From Pantoea conspicua (lineage in GTDB: Bacteria > Pseudomonadota > Gammaproteobacteria > Enterobacterales > Enterobacteriaceae), in NCBI RefSeq assembly GCF_002095315.1, contig NZ_MLFN01000042.1, positions 1 through 38,730 of the forward strand: a DNA stretch of 38,730 nucleotides, read 5' to 3'. Below are positions 22,067 to 30,652 of this stretch, in pieces. The notes below the pieces were generated by a model that had not been told where the DNA came from, ran no database searches, and was given only the letters and a program-made list of their open reading frames with translations. The position numbers and the translations under genes were made by a program. Numbering within the stretch: position 1 is the first letter of the stretch; each line of letters begins with the position of its first letter.

Positions 22067-22795
22067 ATGCTGTTACAAAAACCCACCACCAGGCGTAAAT
22101 TTTTGCTGGGCTCATTACTGGCGTTGCCATTAAGTGAGCTGGTCTTCAAAGGCATCACTGCCGCCCAGGCTGCAGAGATGGCCGCCCCGGAATTAGCTGA
22201 CTATAAACCGATCTTTTTCTCTGCCGATGAGTGGCAGTTTATCCTTGCGGCCACCGATCGTTTGATTCCGGCGGGCGGCAAAGGTAAAGCGCCAGGCGCG
22301 CTGGAAACCAACGTGCCGATCTTTATCGATCAGCAGCTGCACAGCGAAGAGTTTGGCAGCGAAATCTACCTGCAAGGGCCATTCAACGTTCAGGCACCTG
22401 CCACCATGGGCTACCAGATTCCGTTCCGCCCACAACAGATGTATCAGACCAGCATCCGGCTGATTAATCAGTGGTCGCAGAGCACTCACCAGAAAGCGTT
22501 TCATGCGCTGACGCTGGAAGAGAAAGATGCGGTGCTGACTCAGGTCAATAAAAACGACATCGACTTTGCGGCGCTGGGCGAACCCAACCTCAAGGCGTCT
22601 CAGTTCTTCAGCCAGCTGCTTTCAGATACCAAGCACGGTTACCTCGCGGATCCGATGTACGGCGGCAATAAAGGCATGAAAGCCTGGATCGCTATCGGCT
22701 TCCCGGGCGCGCGTGCCAGCTTCACCGAATGGGTGAAACAGCACAACGTTCCGTATCCGCTGGGTCCGGTCAGTGTTAAAGGCGAGCGCGCGTAA
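22067..22795 (+). CDS. Gluconate 2-dehydrogenase-type small subunit (subunit 3, Tat signal)
   Basis: 242 residues from the ATG at 22067. That start puts the twin-arginine signal TTRRKFLLGSLLALPLSEL directly at the N-terminus; the longer open frame upstream adds only an unlikely extension. The FFSADEWQFILAATDRLIPA region is typical of gluconate_2-dh3 subunits. The small subunit folds with the FAD subunit and carries it folded through the Tat pore to the periplasm. The FAD subunit follows after 37 bases. Confidence 0.9.
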   Translation: MLLQKPTTRRKFLLGSLLALPLSELVFKGITAAQAAEMAAPELADYKPIFFSADEWQFILAATDRLIPAGGKGKAPGALETNVPIFIDQQLHSEEFGSEIYLQGPFNVQAPATMGYQIPFRPQQMYQTSIRLINQWSQSTHQKAFHALTLEEKDAVLTQVNKNDIDFAALGEPNLKASQFFSQLLSDTKHGYLADPMYGGNKGMKAWIAIGFPGARASFTEWVKQHNVPYPLGPVSVKGERA

Positions 22796-22832
22796 GACGC
22801 ATTCCGAATCAGGGTTTTGAAACAGGATTATC

Positions 22833-24602
22833 ATGGCACAGGTTACTAAAAAAGAAGTCGACGTCGTCGTCTGCGGCCTCGGCTGGGCCGGCTCGCTGAT
22901 GAGCATCGAACTGGCACTGGCAGGACTTGAAGTGCGCGCGCTGGAGCGCGGCGGCGATCGTGATTACGACGAGTTCGCCTATCCTAAACCGGCGGATGAA
23001 TACGCCTACGCGGTGCGCAACAAAGTGTTTGCCACCCCGGCAGAAGTGGCGGTCACTGTCCGCTACAACAGCAGCCAGACGGCGCTGCCAACCCGTAAAT
23101 GGGGCGCGTTTGCACCCGGCACCGGCGTCGGTGGTTCCGGTCTGCACTGGACGGCGGTACTGCTCCGTCCGACGCCGACCGATATCAAACTGAAGACCTA
23201 TGTCGATGAGGCGTACAAGCCGGGCATTCTGCAGGATGATATGCGGGTGATGGACTTCCCGTTCAGCTGGGAAGAGATCGAGCCTTACTACTACAAATTT
23301 GAGCTGATTTGCGGCCAGTCGGGTACCACCGGCAACCTGCGCGGTCAGATCCTTGAAGGTGGCGATCCGTTTGAAGGACCGCGTTCGGAGCCTTATCCGC
23401 TGCCTGCGCTTGACGACACGCTGAACAACGTGATGTTCAAAGAAGCGGCGAAAAAGCTCGGTTACCATCCGTTCCCGAACCCGTCGGCCTGCGTGTCACG
23501 TGCGTGGAAAAACCCGTACGGCAACCAGATCGCGCCGTGCAACTACTGCGGCTACTGCAGTAAATATCCGTGCCTCAACTACTCCAAAGCCTCGCCACAA
23601 ACCGCGGTAATGGATTCGCTGAAGCGTATGCCGAACTTCTCTTACGAAGTGAACGCAGAAGTGATCAAAGTGGTGCTGAACGATGATAAGAAAACCGCTA
23701 AAGGGGTGATCTATATCGATGCACAGGGTAATGAGTGCTTCCAGCCCGCCAAAATTGTGGTGCTGAGCAGCTTCCAGCTCTACAACGTGCGTCTGATGCT
23801 GCTGTCCGGCATCGGCAAACCGTACAACCCGATCACTGAAGAGGGTGTGGTAGGACGTAACTACGCCTTCCTGTCGAACGGCGGCGCGACCCTGTTCTTC
23901 AAAGACAAAAACTTCAACCCGTACGCCACCGCGGGCGCCACCGGCCAGATGTTTAACGATATCTCGCCAGGCAACTTTGATGGTCCCTCGCTCGGCTTCC
24001 TCGGCGGCGCGAAAATCCACAGCTCACAGGCGACTGGTACGCCGATCAGCACCGCGCTGCCAAAAGGCACGCCGACCTGGGGCATGGGTTACAAAGAGGG
24101 ACTGGAAGAGTGGTACGGTCATTCAATGAAGATCAGCATCACCACCACCTGCCAGTCATACCGCGATATCTATCTGGATCTCGATCCGAACTACAACGAT
24201 CACCGTGGCTTGCCGCTGCTGCGCATGACCTTCAACTGGAAAGAGAATGAGCTCAGGCTGCAGCAGCACCTGAAAGGCATCGTTGGCAACATCGCTAAAG
24301 AGCTGAACCCGGATAGCATGAGCATGAGCTTCCTGCCAATGGGCGCAGACTTTGATCTGACCAAATATGTCTCTACCCACAACGTGGGCGGCGCGGTAAT
24401 GGGCGATAACCCGAAAACCTCGGCGCTGAACAAGTACCTGCAGAGCTGGGACGTGCATAACGTCTTTGTGCCGGGCGGTAACGCCTTCCCGCAGAACTTC
24501 CAGGCGAACCCGACCGACACCATCGGCGCCATTACGCTGATGGCGGCACAGGCGATCAAAGATCAGTATCTGAAAAATCCCGGCCCACTGGTACAGGCAT
24601 AA
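22833..24602 (+). CDS. FAD-dependent sugar-acid dehydrogenase, large subunit (GMC family)
   Basis: 589 residues. The N-terminal Rossmann motif GLGWAG (residues 15-20) binds FAD. The C-terminus has the GMC block HNVGGAVMGDNPKTSALN and FPQNFQANPTDTIGA. It has no signal peptide, consistent with export by piggyback on the Tat subunit. Cysteines 236, 239, 242 and 247 (CNYCGYCSKYPC) form a cluster like the one that binds a 3Fe-4S centre in related FAD glucose/fructose dehydrogenases. The enzyme would oxidise gluconate, 2-ketogluconate or a similar polyol acid and pass electrons to the cytochrome subunit. The exact substrate is not readable from sequence. Confidence 0.9.
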   Translation: MAQVTKKEVDVVVCGLGWAGSLMSIELALAGLEVRALERGGDRDYDEFAYPKPADEYAYAVRNKVFATPAEVAVTVRYNSSQTALPTRKWGAFAPGTGVGGSGLHWTAVLLRPTPTDIKLKTYVDEAYKPGILQDDMRVMDFPFSWEEIEPYYYKFELICGQSGTTGNLRGQILEGGDPFEGPRSEPYPLPALDDTLNNVMFKEAAKKLGYHPFPNPSACVSRAWKNPYGNQIAPCNYCGYCSKYPCLNYSKASPQTAVMDSLKRMPNFSYEVNAEVIKVVLNDDKKTAKGVIYIDAQGNECFQPAKIVVLSSFQLYNVRLMLLSGIGKPYNPITEEGVVGRNYAFLSNGGATLFFKDKNFNPYATAGATGQMFNDISPGNFDGPSLGFLGGAKIHSSQATGTPISTALPKGTPTWGMGYKEGLEEWYGHSMKISITTTCQSYRDIYLDLDPNYNDHRGLPLLRMTFNWKENELRLQQHLKGIVGNIAKELNPDSMSMSFLPMGADFDLTKYVSTHNVGGAVMGDNPKTSALNKYLQSWDVHNVFVPGGNAFPQNFQANPTDTIGAITLMAAQAIKDQYLKNPGPLVQA

Positions 24603-24606
24603 GCGC

Positions 24607-25869
24607 ATGAATAAGCTGAAACTGACATCCTTTTTATTCGCCAACGCAGTGCTGTTGGCCAGCGGTTTTGCCCTGCCAGCGCACGCTGAAGATGAGGCGC
24701 AACTGATCAAGCAGGGCGAATATCTCTCCCGGCTGGGCGATTGCATGGCGTGTCACTCATTACCTGGCAAACCGGACTATTCGGGCGGGCTGGCGATTGA
24801 GTCGAATCTCGGCACCATCTTCTCCACCAACATCACGCCGGATAAAACCCACGGCATCGGCAACTACAGCGAACAGCAGTTCTCTGATGCGGTGCGTAAA
24901 GGGGTATTACCGGACGGATCGCGGCTCTATCCGGCAATGCCATACCCGGATTACGCCAAAATCAGCGATGCCGACATGCACGCGCTGTATGTCTACTTTA
25001 TGAAAGGCGTCCAGCCGAGCGCGGAACAGCCGCCGGAAACCAAACTGAGCTTCCCGTTCAGCCAGCGCTGGGGCATGCGCTTCTGGAACTGGGCGTTCAC
25101 CTCGGACAAACCGTTCCAGCCGATTGGCGGTGCCTCTGCCGAGATCAATCGTGGTGCTTACATCGTCGAAAGTCTGGGCCACTGCGGCAGCTGCCATACG
25201 CCGCGCGGTCTGGGCATGAACGAGAAAGCGCTGGATAGCGGTGACGATAAATTCCTGGCGGGCGGTAGCCTGAATAACTGGGATGTGCCGTCACTGCGCG
25301 GTCTGCCGCGCTGGAGCGAGCAGGAAGTGGTGGATTACCTGCAGACCGGCCGCAACGATAAAGCTGCGGTCGGCGGTGAGATGACTTCGGTGATTGAGCA
25401 CAGCAGTTCGCACATGACCGACGCCGATCTGAAAGCGATTGCCGCCTACCTGAAATTCCTCGGCGGTAACCCGCCGTTGCAGGCCTACGACGTTAAGGCC
25501 CAGCAGGCAACAGAAGCGAAGCTGACCGCGGCGAAGAACCTGAGCGAAGGCGAGCGTCTCTATCTGGATAACTGTGGCGCCTGTCACTTTGTTACCGGCA
25601 AGGGCGCAGCAGGGATCTTCCCGGAGCTGGATCAGGCGACGATTGTGAATGCCAAAGATCCTACCGGATTGATCCACACCATCCTGGCCGGCGCGCAGCA
25701 GCCTTCGACCGCGAAAGCGCCGTCGAAACTGGCGATGCCAGGCTTTGGTCAGCGTCTGAGTGACGAAGAGGTGGCGCAGCTGGCAACCTTTATCCGTCAG
25801 GGCTGGAGCAACAATGCGCCAGCAGTGAGCAAAGATCAGGTCGCTGAAGTACGGAAGGCGCTGAAGTAA
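24607..25869 (+). CDS. Tri-haem cytochrome c subunit of the dehydrogenase
   Basis: 420 residues with a Sec signal peptide ending ALPAHA. Three CxxCH haem sites are present: C46-C49-H50, C193-C196-H197 and C323-C326-H327, each in a separate cytochrome c domain. It starts four bases after the FAD subunit. This membrane-associated subunit takes electrons from the FAD/FeS chain and reduces ubiquinone, so sugar acids can be oxidised in the periplasm without uptake. It needs the Ccm haem-lyase system, not seen here. Confidence 0.93.
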   Translation: MNKLKLTSFLFANAVLLASGFALPAHAEDEAQLIKQGEYLSRLGDCMACHSLPGKPDYSGGLAIESNLGTIFSTNITPDKTHGIGNYSEQQFSDAVRKGVLPDGSRLYPAMPYPDYAKISDADMHALYVYFMKGVQPSAEQPPETKLSFPFSQRWGMRFWNWAFTSDKPFQPIGGASAEINRGAYIVESLGHCGSCHTPRGLGMNEKALDSGDDKFLAGGSLNNWDVPSLRGLPRWSEQEVVDYLQTGRNDKAAVGGEMTSVIEHSSSHMTDADLKAIAAYLKFLGGNPPLQAYDVKAQQATEAKLTAAKNLSEGERLYLDNCGACHFVTGKGAAGIFPELDQATIVNAKDPTGLIHTILAGAQQPSTAKAPSKLAMPGFGQRLSDEEVAQLATFIRQGWSNNAPAVSKDQVAEVRKALK

Positions 25870-25875
25870 AAATGA

Positions 25876-25903
25876 AAAGGGTGCCCCGCAACGGGCACCC
25901 TTT
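25876..25903. terminator. Two-way terminator between the dehydrogenase operon and marC
   Basis: AAAGGGTGCCC and GGGCACCCTTT form an eleven-base-pair stem with a six-base loop, six bases after the cytochrome gene. A or T runs on both sides let it work for both converging genes. Confidence 0.88.
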
Positions 25904-25911
25904 ATGGCTTC

Positions 25912-26580
25912 TCAATGGAAAGTGCGTACCACTTCCAGCACGCCATTAATCACGAACTGCACGCCCATGCAGACCAGCAAAAATCCCATCAAACGCGAAA
26001 TCGCCTCAATGCCGCTTTTGCCGACGATTTTCATGATCGCCCCGGAACTGCGCAGCGAAATCCATAAAATCAGGCTCACCAGCAGAAAGGTCAGCACCGG
26101 CGCGGTATTCACCACCCAGACCGGAAAATCGATGCCGCTTCTCACCGTCGAGGCGGAAGAGATGATCATCGCGATGGTGCCCGGTCCGGCGGTGCTCGGC
26201 ATTGCCAGCGGCACAAAAGCGATATTGACCGGCTCTTTGGCGTGATCCAGCTCATCCTGCTTTTGCTTTGCTTCCACCGACTGACCGGCCGGCTTCACCG
26301 GGAACAGCATCCGAAAACCAATAAACGCCACGATTAACCCGCCGGCAATCCGCAGGCCCGGGATCGAGATGCCAAAGGTATCCAGCACCGCGTTGCCGGC
26401 ATACCACGCCACCATCATGATGGCGAAGACGTAGATTGAGGCTTGTCTGGCCTGGCGATTACGCTCCTCAAAGTTCATCTCACCCGCGAGGCCGAGAAAC
26501 AGCGCCACGGTGGTGAGCGGATTGGCGAGCGGCAACAGCACCACCAGCCCCAGACTGACCGCTTTAATTAACTCCAGCAT
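25912..26580 (-). CDS. marC: MarC-family integral membrane protein
   Basis: 222 residues (221 in E. coli MarC) with six membrane segments. Near-signature stretches include [40 protein letters not shown] and [18 protein letters not shown]. MarC was once linked to multiple antibiotic resistance, but its function is unknown. Here it is not next to marRAB. It is 21 bases downstream of an unrelated-looking gene on the same strand. Confidence 0.92.
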   Translation of the reverse strand: MLELIKAVSLGLVVLLPLANPLTTVALFLGLAGEMNFEERNRQARQASIYVFAIMMVAWYAGNAVLDTFGISIPGLRIAGGLIVAFIGFRMLFPVKPAGQSVEAKQKQDELDHAKEPVNIAFVPLAMPSTAGPGTIAMIISSASTVRSGIDFPVWVVNTAPVLTFLLVSLILWISLRSSGAIMKIVGKSGIEAISRLMGFLLVCMGVQFVINGVLEVVRTFH

Positions 26581-26601
26581 GTTAAAATCATCCGTGAGTG
26601 A

Positions 26602-27237
26602 TTAGTGTTTCGGACGCTCCAGCGCTTCGATTAATTCCGGGAAGAAGTCCTGCAAAATTTCGGGCGTCATCAGTTCCGGGTACTGCATCAGATGCTCACG
26701 GATACGTTCGTTAACGTCCGGCAGCAGACGCTGGGCGGCGGCGCTGGCGGTGATTTTATGTTTCTTCATCGCGCGCAGCAGGTCGGCAGGCAGCGAATCT
26801 TCATCATCCGCATCGTCGATCATCTCCAGCGCATCCAGCTCGTCAAACATCTCCATCAGCGCTTCGGTTTGCGGCGTGCGTGACTCATATTCACGTGGAT
26901 GTTCATCTTCGAGGAAGCGCAGCATGGCGCGCATCGGGGTGCCGTCTGGTGTGGACGGTGGCTCGGCGGCAAACCAGCTCAGCAGCTGGTGCATGGTGAT
27001 CTGGTGGACGCGGAAGCCGCTGTCGACCAGCTCATCGGCCAGCAGCTCGGCGGTTTCATTTTCAATCAGACAGATATGAGTGCGGTTTGGCTCGTACTGA
27101 TCCAGCCACTGGTAGATCTCCTCAATCACGCCATCGTCGTACTCGAATTTTTTGGTGAAATAGCTGTCGTCCTGGTCGTGAACGCAGGCCTGAATCCGAT
27201 CGGGGTCGAAGTAAAGTGCGATGTTGATGCCTTTCAT
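26602..27237 (-). CDS. Unrecognised acidic protein, possible IS110-type DEDD nuclease-like N-domain
   Basis: 211 residues, start MKGINIALYFDPDRIQA. I do not recognise a named family. The first 100 residues resemble the RNase H/RuvC-like DEDD domain of IS110 transposases: a first strand ending in D11, then ICLIENETAELLADEL (E59/E61) and SGFRVHQITMHQLLSWF, which parallels the EATG...G.RV.VVNP..VR.FA block. A third acid at D98 is possible, but the expected last Asp is missing. The second half is helical and very acidic (DELDALEMIDDADDED) and has no transposase C-domain. GC content is like its neighbours. The fold and any nuclease ancestry are inference; the role is unknown. It may be co-transcribed with marC. 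Confidence 0.7.
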   Translation of the reverse strand: MKGINIALYFDPDRIQACVHDQDDSYFTKKFEYDDGVIEEIYQWLDQYEPNRTHICLIENETAELLADELVDSGFRVHQITMHQLLSWFAAEPPSTPDGTPMRAMLRFLEDEHPREYESRTPQTEALMEMFDELDALEMIDDADDEDSLPADLLRAMKKHKITASAAAQRLLPDVNERIREHLMQYPELMTPEILQDFFPELIEALERPKH

Positions 27238-27393
27238 GCGTGCTGTCCTGTAGAAATCAAAACAACACTATAGCGCTCAACGTGCGGATAAGGGAGTGTC
27301 GGGGTTCACAGCGTGAAGTGCAGAGAGGACTGGACCGGCCAATGCTCCCCACTTTGTCGATTCAAGCGGGGAGACAGCGGCGCTACGGCTTTA

Positions 27394-27915
27394 TCAGGAG
27401 ATAAAGTTTTTGCCCTGTTTTAAGACCACGTCACAGGCTTTGGTTTTCAGCTTCTCGCCCATCGGCGAGCTGCTCAGGCTCTGCAGGTTGAGCTGCTGGC
27501 CGTTGCCGGTATTCAGCAGACCCGCCACGCCCTGGGTGTAGTCAGTCTTCTGTTCCTGCGCGGTGGTAGTGTTCAGACCGAGTTTGCTCAGCACCTGATC
27601 TTTAACCGACTGCACATTGTTTTTCACCACGTTGTGCTCGACGCAATACTGCATCACGCCCGCCGCGTTGGTCATGCTGTTAGCGCTGACCGCTTTGTCG
27701 CCACCGTTCAGCAACCCGGTCAGGGAAGAGAGCGACAGACCGCCATTCTGCTGAGTGGTCCCGGTGGTGGTGCCGGAGGTGTTACCGTTGTTCTGCTGGC
27801 TGAGCTGCGATGCTGCACTGCTCAGTTGATCCTGCCAGCTGGCGGCTGATGCACTGCCCGCCACCAGAAGTGCCGCTAATCCCCATCCCCACGCACTGCG
27901 TTGTGCTTGTTTCAT
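27394..27915 (-). CDS. yjjA: DUF2501 exported protein YjjA
   Basis: 173 residues from the ATG at 27915, chosen because it gives a proper signal peptide (MKQAQRSAWGWGLAALLVAGSASA) and has an AGAGG ribosome site; an ATG 17 codons upstream adds an unlikely charged extension. The mature part begins SWQDQLSSAASQLSQQN, has a Ser/Thr/Gly-rich linker, and a conserved C-terminus with two cysteines (QYCVEHN and KACDVVLKQGK), probably joined by a disulphide. This is the DUF2501 pattern of E. coli YjjA. The location is periplasmic; the function is unknown. Confidence 0.85.
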   Translation of the reverse strand: MKQAQRSAWGWGLAALLVAGSASAASWQDQLSSAASQLSQQNNGNTSGTTTGTTQQNGGLSLSSLTGLLNGGDKAVSANSMTNAAGVMQYCVEHNVVKNNVQSVKDQVLSKLGLNTTTAQEQKTDYTQGVAGLLNTGNGQQLNLQSLSSSPMGEKLKTKACDVVLKQGKNFIS

Positions 27916-28476
27916 CTCAACCTCTGTCTGTAATTGTATGGCTTCTTCAGCCTTGCTAAGAGCCACTGGCGAGCAGAAAGTTCCTGAATTAATCCATTAA
28001 TAAGCGCTTTGGGAATAGTCTGTAATCGCTGACTAAATAGATGTCTCGAAGAAGCATGGATTATTAATCTGCCAGCCTGTCTGGTTCGGATAATATGATT
28101 TCACTCTCTGTAATATTCTTTAATATTTATTTATATGGTTGTTATCTTTCGCCGGATTATTCCTGGTTAACGTAAATTTTACCGCTGGGCTTAAATATTT
28201 ATATTTACGCTAAATGCTTTTGTAGGGGTATTATTTTTATCGAAAAGACTATTCAGGCAACATGCTGTTTTTATGGATATTTTCATCTTTATTCTGATGT
28301 CATTGTCTGGCGTGGAAAGCGGATTAATAACCCGATCAGCACGCTATTATCATCACTTTTACTGCAATCAATGTTTTATTCCGCCTTGCGAAATCCGTGA
28401 GAGCGTTCATGCTTAATCACTGTGTCAGGCAGTTGTGGCGATTATTTAAAAGTCTTGAGTTAACGGGAGCGAATAT
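27916..28476. other. AT-rich intergenic region
   Basis: About 560 bases between the divergent yjjA and DUF2382 genes. It is clearly more AT-rich than the surrounding genes and has no long reading frame. It must carry both promoters. Near 28174 there is an imperfect palindrome GTAAATTTTAC and several A/T runs that could bend DNA or bind H-NS. No specific regulator site was recognised. Confidence 0.45.
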
Positions 28477-28872
28477 ATGGCGGGGCAGCCAGAACACAAT
28501 AATGATGCTGAGGTAACGCTGAAGCTCGCAGAAGAGCAGATAGCGCTAACAAAGCAAACCGTTGTCGATGGACATGTCCGCGTAACCCGTTCCACAACCG
28601 AGCATGACGAGGTGATCAGTACGCTGCTTAACCGGGAGAAGGTTGAGGTTGAGCATGTAGCGAAAGCACAACGCGTCGAGACGATGCCCGAAATCAGGGA
28701 AGAGAACGGTGTACTGATTGTCCCGGTAGTAGAAGAAGAGATTGAAGTAGTCAGAAGACTGGTGCTTAAAGAGGAGATTCACATCCGAAAAGTGCAGGAG
28801 AGCGTTCCTTTTCAGGATGTGGTTACCCGACGTGAGCAGCAGGTGAAAGTAGAGAGAGACGACGATCGGTAA
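28477..28872 (+). CDS. DUF2382-domain stress protein (short)
   Basis: 131 residues, almost all one DUF2382 (YsnF/AvaK C-terminal) domain: VTLKLAEEQIALTKQTV, then VRVTRSTTEHDEVISTLL, and ending VPFQDVVTRREQQVKVERDD. The pattern of alternating charged beta strands and EE/EEI pairs (VVEEEIEVVRRLVLKEEI) is typical. There is no signal peptide or membrane segment. DUF2382 proteins are often stress- or desiccation-induced in other bacteria; the molecular role is unknown. The next gene starts 28 bases later and contains a second copy of the domain, so the two are likely an operon and came from a duplication. Confidence 0.8.
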   Translation: MAGQPEHNNDAEVTLKLAEEQIALTKQTVVDGHVRVTRSTTEHDEVISTLLNREKVEVEHVAKAQRVETMPEIREENGVLIVPVVEEEIEVVRRLVLKEEIHIRKVQESVPFQDVVTRREQQVKVERDDDR

Positions 28873-28900
28873 TAAACAGCTAACAAAAGAGGAATCTATC

Positions 28901-29929
28901 ATGGCACAAGAAAAAATCGTAACACTGTTCGATTCTGCGATTCAGGCAGAGGCCGCGAAAAGAAATCTCGTGAAAGCAGGCTTTTCTGATCGGGACATCA
29001 GTCTTATCAGTGGAGAACGTTTGCAGCAGGAAGGCCAGTCGATTAAGCACCCGAGCATCTGGCAGCGCCTGTTTGGCCACACCGTCGATAAAGAGCAGGC
29101 GGATGTTTACACCAGAGCGATGGATAAAGGCGGCGTGGTACTGACGCTGCGCACCGAAGAAGAGAAGCTGGCGCGTGCAATGACCATTCTGCACTCGCAT
29201 GACTCGGTGGATGTGCCATCGCGGATGCAAAGCACCGTTGAGAACGGCGCGCCTGCAGCAGGTATTAATCCGATCGCCGGTAAGCAGTTTGCCGGAGAGA
29301 CCAATGATCGACAGCTAGAGAATCGACAGGTTGAGCCACGACGCACCTCACTGACCGGTGATGAGAGCGAAGAAGATATTCTGCGCCTGGCCGAAGAGCA
29401 GATTGAAGTCGGTAAGCGTCTGGTGAGTGAAGGTTCAACCCGGGTGCGCCGCTATACCGTGACGGATCAGGTCTCTGAAGATATCTCGCTGCACGAACAG
29501 CACGCTGACATCTTCCGTCGTTCGGTGAATGAACCGGCGCTGGCAGGTGAAGTGGACTGGTCAGAGAAAACCGTCGAAGTAGCTGAAACCCACGAGCAGC
29601 CGGTGATCAACAAAACGACCCACGTGAAAGAAGAAGTTGTGGTGCGTACTGACGGCAGTGAACGTACCGAGACCATTAATGACACAGTGCGTCGTCAGGA
29701 AGTGGACATCGACCATGCACGGGCCGGACTGGATAACGAACTATCCCCAACCGGTGCGGCAGGAGTTAAACCCGCTACCGCAGCAGGTGTAGGCACGCAG
29801 TCACCAGGCGTAGCCACCGAGCGCGACCACAAAGCCGGCCTGACTGAGAAGGTGAGTGAGAAAGCCAGCGAAGCGAAAGACAAGGTTGAGAACAAGCTGA
29901 AACAGCGTGATTACGACCATTCGCATTGA
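28901..29929 (+). CDS. Two-domain stress protein: YflT-like N-domain plus DUF2382
   Basis: 342 residues. Residues 1-105 (MAQEKIVTLFDSAIQAEAAKRNL, GFSDRDISLIS, DKGGVVLTLRTEEE) look like the general stress protein 17M/YflT domain. A linker follows, then a DUF2382 domain from about residue 156 (LRLAEEQIEVGKRLVSEG). The tail is low in complexity, rich in Ala, Lys and Glu (KVSEKASEAKDKVENKL), similar to LEA/CsbD-like desiccation proteins. A good AAGAGGAA ribosome site precedes the ATG. A role in osmotic, drying or oxidative stress is inferred from the domain families only. Confidence 0.82.
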   Translation: MAQEKIVTLFDSAIQAEAAKRNLVKAGFSDRDISLISGERLQQEGQSIKHPSIWQRLFGHTVDKEQADVYTRAMDKGGVVLTLRTEEEKLARAMTILHSHDSVDVPSRMQSTVENGAPAAGINPIAGKQFAGETNDRQLENRQVEPRRTSLTGDESEEDILRLAEEQIEVGKRLVSEGSTRVRRYTVTDQVSEDISLHEQHADIFRRSVNEPALAGEVDWSEKTVEVAETHEQPVINKTTHVKEEVVVRTDGSERTETINDTVRRQEVDIDHARAGLDNELSPTGAAGVKPATAAGVGTQSPGVATERDHKAGLTEKVSEKASEAKDKVENKLKQRDYDHSH

Positions 29930-29960
29930 GGCGCTCATCCTGTCAACAATGAGTGCTAAT

Positions 29961-30022
29961 GGGCATCGCTGATGCCCAATGCTGAACATGCAAAAGTGGC
30001 CAACCGTGAGGTTGGCTCTTTT
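29961..30022 (+). terminator. Double hairpin terminator after the DUF2382 genes
   Basis: A small hairpin GGGCATC/GATGCCC (29961-29977) is followed by a stronger one, GGCCAACC/GGTTGGC with GTGA loop, flanked by AAAAG and CTTTTGTTTT (29992-30022). The second has the T run of an intrinsic terminator. Confidence 0.85.
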
Positions 30023-30303
30023 GTTTTGGGGTGGTGATCGGGGATTGAGGGCGGGTTTCGGGAGCAGGGCGCGCGGGTTGAAGGGCTGTTGTGACTTTAT
30101 CGTATGGAGAATGTCGGAGAAGGGTTATACCGGTGTATGAGCAAGAGGGATCGGACTGGAGCGGTTTCAGCATGAATCAGTGTTGATAGGATGGGCAGCA
30201 GTGTTCAGCGAGTAGCCAGCTAGCGGGCGACGTCCGACCGCGCGGGCAATATCACGCTACGCTGTTTTTTTCGCCGCTTAATGCACAACCCGGATGAATA
30301 GTG
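30023..30303. other. Non-coding stretch before the tRNA promoter
   Basis: About 280 GC-rich bases upstream of the tRNA promoter. I see no credible gene, repeat or known RNA in it. Confidence 0.4.
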
Positions 30304-30331
30304 TTGCGCATGGTGGCCGTAACGGTATAAT
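30304..30331 (+). promoter_or_regulatory. tRNA-Leu promoter
   Basis: -35 TTGCGC (30304-30309), 16 bases, perfect -10 TATAAT (30326-30331), followed by the GC-rich discriminator CCCC. A GC discriminator is typical of promoters under stringent (ppGpp) control such as those of stable RNAs. The tRNA begins 29 bases after the -10. Confidence 0.8.
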
Positions 30332-30359
30332 CCCCAACGTTTTCCGCATCCTCTTCAGT

Positions 30360-30443
30360 GCCGAAGTGGCGAAATCGGTAGACGCAGTTGATTCAAAATC
30401 AACCATCGAAAGATGTGCCGGTTCGAGTCCGCCTTCGGCACCA
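30360..30443 (+). tRNA. leuX: tRNA-Leu, anticodon CAA (reads UUG), one base short in the T-stem
   Basis: The acceptor strand GCCGAAG pairs with CTTCGGC before ACCA. The anticodon stem GTTGA/TCAAC encloses TTCAAAA, so the anticodon is CAA. The long variable arm CATCGAAAGATG marks a class II leucine tRNA. It closely matches E. coli leuX, with which it shares its place after yjgR. The 3' T-arm reads TTCGAGTCCG followed at once by CCTTCGGC, where leuX has CCGGCC: one G is missing, giving 84 rather than 85 bases. As read, the T-stem or acceptor stem cannot form fully. Either the sequence has a one-base error or this copy is impaired. CCA is encoded. Confidence 0.9.
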
Positions 30444-30455
30444 AGTATGCAATCA

Positions 30456-30481
30456 AGTCACCTAAGGGTGGCTTTTTTTGT
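30456..30481 (+). terminator. tRNA-Leu terminator
   Basis: GTCACC and GGGTGGC (with a G-T pair) around TAA, followed by seven T, twelve bases after the tRNA. Confidence 0.8.
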
Positions 30482-30652
30482 TTCTGGGGTTTGGTAACTG
30501 CAGGGACATCCTCGCTTTTCAGTCGCCGTAATCACTTACCTTAAGCCAACCTGATTCTAGCTGCATCAACTAACTGATGTGGGTGTGTCTGCGGGTTGAT
30601 CTCCGTTCGATTATGTTTGTACCAATACCGAGCGCCCGGAAGGATACTCAAC

